A stretch of DNA of 64,000 bases from Glycine soja. Lineage: Eukaryota > Streptophyta > Magnoliopsida > Fabales > Fabaceae. Below the pieces are notes generated by a model, which saw only the letters and a program-made list of their open reading frames with translations, searched no databases and was not told the origin of the DNA. The first letter of the stretch is position 1. Each line of letters opens with the position of its first letter. The position numbers and the translations under genes are program-made. Shown one piece after another: positions 55,875 to 64,000 of the stretch. The stretch covers positions 42,289,611 to 42,353,610 of the forward strand of contig NC_041003.1 of NCBI RefSeq assembly GCF_004193775.1. Direction: 5' to 3'.

Positions 55875-57490
55875 CTCTGGCATAAGTAGGTCTATAGTTA
55901 TTCCATTCAGATTGACCAATAGGAATGTACAGATATAACAATACTCCCATCAATGCAAGAACTTTGTTTTTATATGGTTGGATCAGTGGCATTAACCATT
56001 GATCTCTGGATGTATCACCTGAAACTTAAATGATGACTTGGTGATGGTCTCACCCAATACCTTGAATTTAATTTTACATGTAGATTTTTTGTTCACTGGG
56101 TTTCTGTGGGTTGCCACAATTAGGACATTTGGCAACACGAGTTTTACAGATGCTAAGCAAAACCCAACAATTTCGATTCCTTAATTTTACAACTGTCTGA
56201 GGCTATATGCAATCTATAGGGTACATATGATGTCCGAATCGTAGACGATAGATATCATGGTTGTTGGAGAAGTTGCTGCAAAATGTTAACGATGGAAGAC
56301 AGCCCTTGAAGTATTTTTTTTATATTACGCAGGGTAATAAGTTACGCTGTGTTAGTCATGCTAGTTATTTGACAATCTTACAAAAAACAAATTCTCTCCC
56401 AAATTATTTTCATCTTTCCTTTACAACACATCCTTAGTAGTGTACAAGGCTGAAGTTAAGTACCCAATCTTTATCTTACCCAGGTAAGACCCCTAGGAAA
56501 GAGGAAAATATATTTTATTTTAGTTTTCTTTTAATCTTTTAATTTTTGTTTTCATTTGTCATTAGTCAAGTTACAACATCAATTGATGGCGGACCAACAA
56601 TGATATCATGTAGGAGTCTAACAAGGTAATCATATATAATTGTTTTGCTAAATTTTATTTTTGATTTTCTAGTTAATTAGTATGATGTATCAACTGTTTT
56701 GAATAGATGAAGATTTAAAAATATAATTTATTGAGTTATATGTAATTATTTTATTAAACTTCTTGATTATATATAAATCAATGGATTGTCAACGTCATTA
56801 TTACGTTAGGTATAATCAATACAACAATCTTTAAAGGATTATTTAAGTCTATAAAATATGTACTTTATAAATAAAGTTGAAGAATATTGTAGCAGTATTT
56901 AGAATTATTCTTTAGGAAAAAGAGAATAAATTGCTCTAAGTTCTTTTTATTTTGCATTTTTATTCAAAACTCTTTTAAAAAAATTATAATCTCACAAAAA
57001 AAGATATATAATTTTAAATATAAATATGATGCACTTAAATTAAATTTTTTATAATATAAAAAAGAACCGTTTGTCAATATTTAGCATAAAAATATTTCAG
57101 TGGATAAAAACGTTCGAAGATAACTTAATCAATCCGCAGGTAATTGTTATAGAGAAAAAAAAAGTTTAAAGAACAGAAGGATTATATTACTAATCCACAG
57201 ATAAGCTCTTATTTGTTTTGGATTTTACCCTTATTTTCTCAAATATCATTTGGCCTAGACCTTAGTGTGTAATTTATCTTGTGCTTAATCAAGATAGTGT
57301 GACATAATTAATAAATAATAATATGTTTTTAAGCTTTTAATTAATGTTTTAAAGTACATTATTATAAAAATATCTTAAAAGACATCAACTTCTTAAAAGA
57401 ATGTTACATTTTGAGAAAATAATTTTTAATTTCTAGTAGAAGGATACCTCGAATCTAAAAATAAAAAAAAAAGTTGTCTTGCATTTTGCA
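55875..57490. other. GATA gene 3' flank and AT-rich intergenic DNA
   Basis: The 3'UTR probably occupies the first few hundred bases, but no clear polyadenylation signal could be fixed. No other gene or repeat was recognised up to the MITE at 57.5 kb. Confidence 0.5.
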
Positions 57491-57495
57491 TTGTG

Positions 57496-58099
57496 CTAGG
57501 GGTGGAAATGGGATGGGTTAGGCCAAGCCCCACCTAAGCCTGGCTTTCATATTTTTATAGTCCAAGCCGTTATCCATCACCCACCTATCTTTAGGTCCAT
57601 TTAAATGCATGTTTCATAAAGTAATTTTTAAACAAAACAAAAAATTATCATTAAAAAATAATAAGACAATTTTAAATCACAAGATATTGACAAAATTTAC
57701 TTACAAACCATACATGTGATATATTAGCAAAGTCTTTTAAGTTTAGCTAAAAGCAAAGAGTCTATATTCATTGCTACTCATTTATATTAAATTAACTAAA
57801 ATTATTCAAATTGTTAAACTATTAAAATAATTTGATAATTTAAATAAAATAATTATAATATTATATATCACATTAATAATAATATTTTTATTATAATATA
57901 TTATTGTTAAACAGGTTAGCCTGTCAGACATAATAAATTTTTCTTAAGGTATGTGGCTTGACTTATTTAACTAAATAGATTTTTAAAAAAAAACTTACAC
58001 TTGACTTATTTTCTAAATGAGTTGAACTAGACCAAACTTTACCTTAAATGAGACAAGCCATAGAATCCCAAAGGACCACTTGATCTACTTCCACCCTTG
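57496..58099. mobile_element. hAT-like MITE (about 600 bp)
   Basis: The left end CTAGGGGTGGAAATGGGAT and the reverse of the right end, CAAGGGTGGAAGTAGATCAAG, form imperfect inverted repeats of the common plant hAT type (C(A/T)(A/G)GGGTGGAA). The interior is AT-rich and non-coding. The flanks (GCATTGTG / TGGTGCAT) do not give a clear 8-bp duplication. Confidence 0.5.
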
Positions 58100-58400
58100 T
58101 GGTGCATAATACTTTGTGGACTTCAGGACATGTAGAACAAAAGGAGAAATATAAAGAATAGAAAAGAAAAAAACTAACTTCTGCCTATTGTCTCCATTAG
58201 GCATTTCATTGAAATGTTTGTTATATTTTTTTTATGCATGAGAATCGAGTGAGAGAATTTATAATATTGTACACATTTTTTTTCCGTCAATTGAGCTAGA
58301 TTCTATTTTGTCATTTTTAAAGCAATATTGATAATTTAATCAGGTTAAAATAATCACTACATTTGTGACATAATTATTATACAGAATATTTTCTTGAAAT

Positions 58401-58984
58401 ACATTATGCATAAGTAACAATATATGGTATGCACAATGTTATACCAGCTATTTTGTAAAAAAATAAAATGTGTCCTGTACCTATATATTTTATTCGGTTT
58501 TCTTGGAGCAAGACATATTTATTTGATATCAAACAGATTTTAAAACATTTAATTTATTAGTGCACTTGCTTTTGCATATTTGTTTTGGTAACTTTGGCTA
58601 GCAAAAGGAGATGATAAGATTAATTGCAAATGGCTTATAAAAAAAGATTAATTATATATCTGGCATCTAGTATCTTATTTGCAATTTTTTATTATATATT
58701 CTAATATATTTTGAAATTTAATGTTTGCACTGCATATTAAACAGAGATTGGTTTGGAAATTTGGAGTTAATGGACTTCGGTATATTTTTCTCATTCGTTG
58801 GCATTGTGTGCTTCGAAAAGGCAATGATATATAACGTCACCTCATGCAAGACACTGATGACGTTGAAAGAAATAAATGCATGACGCGTACAAACACAATT
58901 ATCGAAATAAATGAAAGGAGGACGAATTTTTGCTGAATATTTTGAAGCCACTTAATGGATATTTATATATATTAATTAAATATT
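58401..58984. repeat. Direct repeat copy 1 (partner 63,411 to window end)
   Basis: Nearly identical to 63,411-64,000, from ACATTATGCATAAGTAACAA to TATATATATTAATTAAAT. Differences: an 18-bp segment near 58,820 absent in copy 2, an AT(G) difference near 58,934, and a changed A-rich stretch near 58,460 versus 63,470. A short coding-like run (RDWFGNLELMDFG, FFSFVGIVCFEK) occurs in both, of unknown family. The copies are 5.01 kb apart. Confidence 0.92.
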
Positions 58985-58989
58985 TATAA

Positions 58990-59730
58990 ATTCTAATTTT
59001 TAGTCTCTTAAGATTTTGTTGATAATTTTTAATTTTCCATTAATATTTTTAATACTTTTAGTCTTTTTTTTAAAAAAAATTTCTCCATTTTCACCTTTAT
59101 TTATTTTTATTGTTTAAAATTAGTTTACATTTTATCTATTTTTAGTCTCTCATTTATTTTATATTTAAAACTAATTTTGATCAATAAAAATAAATAAAAA
59201 ACTAAAAATAAACACAAAATTTTATAGGAACTAAAAATATATATAGAAAAAATTAATGAAAGAATAAAAATTGTCAGCTTTTTTAAAAAAGATTAAAAAT
59301 TAACCCTTATGTCTATTTTAAAAATAAACAAGGAATCGGAATGGAAGGAGGAGGTTTCATGCAACATTAGGTAGTGATATAGAGACAAACTTGAGAAGCA
59401 CACACTTGAATATATCTCTCCTTGACCGCTATCTTGGTAATTACATTTATCACTTCACTTTCATATACAAAATTTTTGGAAGCTATTTAAGAAAGACTAT
59501 GACTCTTAAAGAGATGGATCACTCATTTTAAAATGAAAAAATATTTTTTCACACACTCTTGAATAACATATATAGGATCTTGTTTTGAGTCGAAAATATT
59601 TCTGACAAGTTTTATTTGGTAACAGTGAATTAAATGTGGACCTTTTATCAACGTGAATTTGCTTATGATTTTATTGAATAAAATAGTTTAAATTAGATTT
59701 CGTATTTTATATGTTTTTCTCATTTATATG
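58990..59730. other. AT-rich DNA, no feature recognised
   Basis: A/T-rich sequence with several TTTTAGTCTCT/ACTAAAAAT runs that could be old repeat arms (59,000-59,300). No coding signal. Confidence 0.55.
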
Positions 59731-59734
59731 TGAT

Positions 59735-60530
59735 AACTACTAATTATGAGTATATTTTGGGGTTAAACTATAGAGAAATTTATAATTTTTCTCTCTTAAT
59801 TTTTCCCTTTTGAGCAAATAATTATTAAACTAATATCATTTAAGTTTTTGTGCAGAGAATATTAAAATTTATAAATTTATGATGCTTAGTAAGTAAAATA
59901 AAGCCCAAAAAATAAAGATAATTCAGGAAGGCATGAATAATTAAGGAAAACAGAGCTAATTAAGGAAAACATGACTAATTAACGAAATTAGGCTAATTGA
60001 GGAAAATAGACTAATTCAAGAAAGTAAAGATGAACTTAGTGCAAGAAACTCATGACTAATCTCCACATATAAAAGAAGAAGAGAAAAGAAGGAAAAAACA
60101 CACACAAGTTCAAAGAGAATACAATTCCTTATTAAAGACAAATGCTAGAAGTAGCAAACATTATGAGTCATTCATTCCCTCCATTCCCTTTCTTGTCTTT
60201 TCTCCCTTTACTAAATATTCTCCTCTTGCAATTATAAAGTCTCTCTTACAATGAGAGGCTAAACCCCATTTGCTGGGATTTGACAGCCAACTACTATTGA
60301 TGTAATTTCTCTTCCTATCTATTTATGAATATTACATTCGTATTATCTTTTCCTATGATTAATATTATTATTTGTGACTTAATCATCCATTTGCATGGTA
60401 AGTTTTAGAGGTAGTGTTGGGAAATGTTATTTTCTAATAGAACCTGGAAAGGATATTGTTAGTCATTATTTACGACTAACTTTTGTATTAAATAACTTCA
60501 TTAAATTAACATCTTTTTTTTCCAATTTAT
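59735..60530 (+). mobile_element. LTR-like repeat, partner of the 44.3-kb copy
   Basis: 59,735-60,125 is the reverse-complement homologue of 44,270-44,765. The following part (AATGAGAGGCTAAACCCCAT, CTACTATTGATGTAATTTCT, GTGACTTAATCATCCATTTG) is the usual phrase set of a legume LTR family. Exact ends are not resolved. Confidence 0.55.
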
Positions 60531-60609
60531 GGTTCTTTTTGTAGGAGTTGTACATATTTTTATGTTTAGTTTGGTTTTACTCAGCAGATACTCCAATTTT
60601 GTGAATTAA

Positions 60610-61822
60610 TGTTAATATCACTTTAGTTTCAAGCCAAAAGAAGAGAAGGTCTAGCAGTTGGTGTCTTGCTAAGCGAGGCATATGCGCTTAGCGAGTGATA
60701 TCCGCTAAGCAAGGTACTCAGCTTGCTTAACACATTGGGGAATCCTAGAAGAAGATCAGTCTTAGATGCCCACGCCCAGTGCACCATCAGTTCGCCCAGC
60801 GAGTCATTTGTCCCTTCTCGCGCTTAGCGCGCCCAGCTCGTTAAGCCAAAATTCACTTACTCTTGCTTAGCGAGCCAATCTCGCTAAGCGAGCCTTCAGA
60901 AGCTGAAATATCCAAGTAGCCTTTAAAACACTGAAGTTGACGAAAATCAAAAGAGGAGTCAAAAAATAGAGCCAAAGGAGAAGCTAGAGCGACAGAAATG
61001 AAGCCACCAAGAGAGTTTAGGTTATATGAGTGAGATTAGGGTTCTAGAGGTTGAAGGAGACATTCTTAACCCTTCTTTGCCATTTTTCTTCACTCAAAAT
61101 TTGTTCTTCTTTGTATTAAAAGCTCATTACTTGTAATGGAAAGCTAAACCTCTTGGTTGGGGAGTTCTGCTGAACCTTTGATGTAATATTCTTTTACTAT
61201 CTATTTAATGTTATTTTTATGTGTTCATTGCTTCTATCCATGCTTATTTTTACATGCTTGTGGCTTGATCACCCATTTGTATGTATAGTTAGAATTTTTA
61301 GCATTGGAAAGCACTTTAAAGCCTTAGAACTTGATAGAACAAGCTAGAAAACTATATGTCTAGGAATGGAGTGCAGCGATCTAGTCCATATTATGCTGTA
61401 GACTTAATGTAACTCTTTTAGACTAAGTTTGTTGAGGGATCAATGACAAGATTTAAAGAGAGTTAGGCCCATTCACTCGAGGGATCTTGATTTGGGTAAT
61501 TTCTCAGCATAAGAACACTAGTATAACATTAAATAGAGAAAAATATTTAACAACATCAAGGTAGAGTCAGTAGAACAACCCAACGTTTTTCACTTGACTG
61601 TTTTTACTTCTCAAACCGCATATATTAAGTTTATAGTTAACTAGATTTCCACACAAAAACCCAACTTGATATTTACTTGCTTTCGTTATACACAAAATGT
61701 TTGCTCAATGAATATACATTTTCTGAGTGAAACAAATTCCCTATGGACTCGACACTCGGTCTTACCGTTTTATATATTACTTGTGAACTCAGTACACTTG
61801 CCAAATAGCAGAGAGCGTAACA
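60610..61822 (+). mobile_element. Probable Ty3/Athila-type solo LTR remnant
   Basis: It starts near TGTTAATATCAC and ends GAGCGTAACA. It contains the GCTAAGCGAG motif cluster (60,665-60,890), GGAAAGCTAAACCTCTTGGT and TTGATGTAATATTC. Near the end are GGACTCGACACTCGGTCTTA and GAACTCAGTACACTTGCC, the sequence normally found just before the 3' end of Athila-like LTRs. The usual primer-site sequence does not follow, so a solo or truncated LTR is likely. No target duplication was detected. Confidence 0.55.
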
Positions 61823-61829
61823 GATATCT

Positions 61830-63405
61830 AAATAAAATCATCACTAGGGATAGGTTGATATTTGTTTAGTCTTCTATACATCTTTATACTCTTAATGTAA
61901 TTTATTATTTTAGCTCTACAAAGGGATTTGACAGAGAAAATAGATAAATTAAGCTCTTTGATGTGGGGGACCAAAGTTAGAGTATACTAGTAAATGCATG
62001 CGTAAAGTAAAATAATTATAAATAGAGAAAAAAATATTAGCATTACATAAAAAGTAACTCTGGTAAGCTAAGTTTCCAACATTCTCATCTTTTGGATTTC
62101 CTTCTACAATAATATTGGATTTTCTCATCTTTTATGTCTTTAATTAATTAATTTAAATTCTTTTTTAATTTCTTCTCTTATTTGATTTAATTTTCTATCA
62201 ATTTAAATTACTGTTTTACTATAATCTTTCCAAATATTTTTCTTAATCAAATATTCATCATAAGTACAAACAAAGTCTCTGTGAATACAATACTCGAACT
62301 TCTATTTTAATTTTACTGCTTGAGATAAATTGATACACTTGTCAATCCATCAACTATATGCACGTTGGGGTAGAGGGTGTCACACTCTCCGTAATATTTT
62401 TTTTGTTAATTACAAAGGTAACAATACACTATTTAAAAAATAAAAAAATAAAGCTATTTTTTATTTTTTTTTATATTAATATAAGTTTACTATAGTTTAG
62501 ATGCATCCCAATGTAATTAATTTCTAATAAAAAACTATGATGCTTCATGGGTGGAGGCTTCATTTCCACCTTTCTTCATTCCTTATATTTTTTTATGTTA
62601 ATGTTTTTAGATCACTTTTAGTTTTATTATTATTATTTGATAAAACTAAATGTAGATTTCGACCTATTTCGTGTCAATTAGAATTAGGTTACCCTTATTT
62701 TTCTTTAGTTATCATTTAGAACTCTTGATGTTCTTTTGTGCGGTTTTAGACTTAAAGGAGGTTTGAAACTCGGTATATCTTGCTTTAAACAACTTGAAAG
62801 ATGAAGGCTTTGAGTGATTAAGAGTCAAGAAGTCAATTAGGACCTTGTTTGGAGCTTTGATCAAGTAAAGGGAGTGGCCATCGCCTTGTAAGCATGAGCA
62901 CACCTTTTAAGAAATTAGTTTTTTTTTTCAAGTTGCCTTCATGTTAGAAATTGGAGTTCTCATAAAAATCATGTTTTGTATTTACTACCAATTAAAATGG
63001 AATCTCATCGATCGTTTTTCTTTTACTTTTCTTTGAGATAAGTTAGCGACCCGAAACCACAAAGTTGTTAGTTCCTTGTCACATAATAATGACATGATTA
63101 AACTAAATTGATACTGACAAAACACACAAACATACAAAACAATAATGATAAGTATATAGCACAAATGGTTACACTACATACATTTCTTTCTCCTCTTAAA
63201 AAAAAAAACATTTCTTCCTCTTCCCGTCACCTCTCATTCACATTACATGATAACGTTCTAATTCCTTTCTATTTATTTACTTTCATAATAATTGTTATTG
63301 CCAATGTAATCCGTTTGTCTATAGTAAATTTAAGAGCCTAAAACGTAAATTTAAGAACACATAAATTCACAAAAAGAAAAGACGACATTCTTAAATCTCA
63401 TGAAA
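61830..63405. other. AT-rich intergenic DNA, no gene recognised
   Basis: Low-complexity A/T-rich sequence. Small ORFs (61,666-61,869; 62,537-62,719; 62,712-62,903; 63,108-63,341) show no family features. Confidence 0.55.
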
Positions 63406-63410
63406 AGACG

Positions 63411-64000
63411 ACATTATGCATAAGTAACAATATATGGTATGCACAATGCTATAGCAGCTATTCCGTAAAAAAAAAAAAAAATGTTATAGCGCAGCTATCC
63501 GGTGTCCTGCACCTATTTTCTTCGGTTTTCTTGGAGCAAGACATATTTTTTGATATCAAACAGATTTTAAAACATTTAATTTATTGTGCGCTTGCTTTTT
63601 GCATATTTGTTTTGGTAACTTTGGCTAGCAAAAGGAGATGATAAGATTAATTGCAAATGGCTTATAAAAAAAGATTAATTATATATCTGGCATCTAGTAT
63701 CTTATTTGCAATTTTTTTATTATATATTCTAATATATCTTGAAATTTAATGTGTGCACTGTATATTAAACAGAGATTGGTTTGGAAATTTGGAGTTAATG
63801 GACTTCGGTATATTTTTCTCATTCGTTGGCATTGTGTGCTTCGAAAAGGACCTCATGCAAGACACTGATGACGTTGAAAGAAATAAATGCATGACGCGTA
63901 CAAACACAATTATCGAAATAAATGAAAGGAGGACGAATTTTTGCTATGAATATTTTGAAGCCACTTAATGGATATTTATATATATTAATTAAATTTTTAT
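63411..64000. repeat. Direct repeat copy 2 (partner 58,401-58,984), cut by window end
   Basis: See copy 1. Copy 2 has an open reading frame of 71 codons (63,753-63,968) across the region where copy 1 carries the extra 18 bp and a different frame. Whether either copy belongs to a real gene is unknown. Confidence 0.9.

Overview
This is plant nuclear DNA: AT-rich, with GT-AG introns, plant-only protein families and dense nested transposons. The gene content (At4g27190-like NLR, LecRK-VII, CrRLK1L, GATA/TIFY/CCT) and the Tgm-like CACTA elements suggest a legume, most likely soybean (Glycine). That assignment rests on remembered family resemblance, not on a search. Only two coding regions read through intact: a seven-exon GATA/TIFY/CCT transcription factor at 51.8-55.9 kb, and a ten-exon CACTA-encoded Transposase_24/DUF8039/Ulp1-type protein at 22.0-25.2 kb. 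Most other coding sequence is decayed.

Layout. 0-6.7 kb: a decayed Mutator-like element with a + strand transposase and a convergent plant-mobile-domain companion on the - strand; an RTE-type LINE sits in an intron of the companion. 6.7-13.6 kb: AT-rich DNA with simple repeats and a broken ABCB transporter fragment. 13.66-32.3 kb: a wrecked CC-NBS-LRR resistance gene. Its coiled-coil exon is followed by the start of a short-LTR retrotransposon, and inside that LTR lies a 13,086-bp CACTA transposon with 17-bp terminal inverted repeats and an ATA target duplication. The LRR exons resume at 27.77 kb and are tandemly duplicated; the NB-ARC domain is missing.

The CACTA element carries pieces of unrelated host genes: a LecRK-VII kinase, a VDAC porin, an ABCB transporter, a tetraspanin, a CrRLK1L kinase, and possibly an aquaporin. 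It also holds its own intact TNP1/Ulp1-like gene and dense hairpin arrays at both ends. I see no TNP2-type transposase, so it is probably non-autonomous. A second CACTA element (36,886-39,499, ATT target duplication) carries MSH2 exons with an intron retained and an ARF-like fragment.

40.4-43.0 kb: a SUFB (plastid Fe-S scaffold) pseudogene carrying a solo LTR with a perfect 5-bp duplication and a Stowaway-like MITE. 43.9-51.6 kb: CACTA and LTR remnants and low-information DNA. 51.6-55.9 kb: the GATA gene. 55.9-64 kb: a hAT-like MITE, LTR remnants (one is an inverted partner of the 44.3-kb copy), and a direct duplication of about 590 bp that runs off the window end.

The most notable content is the pair of gene-capturing CACTA elements. 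Several capture or deletion junctions contain short second copies of nearby sequence, which suggests that capture and shuffling occurred by error-prone templated repair.
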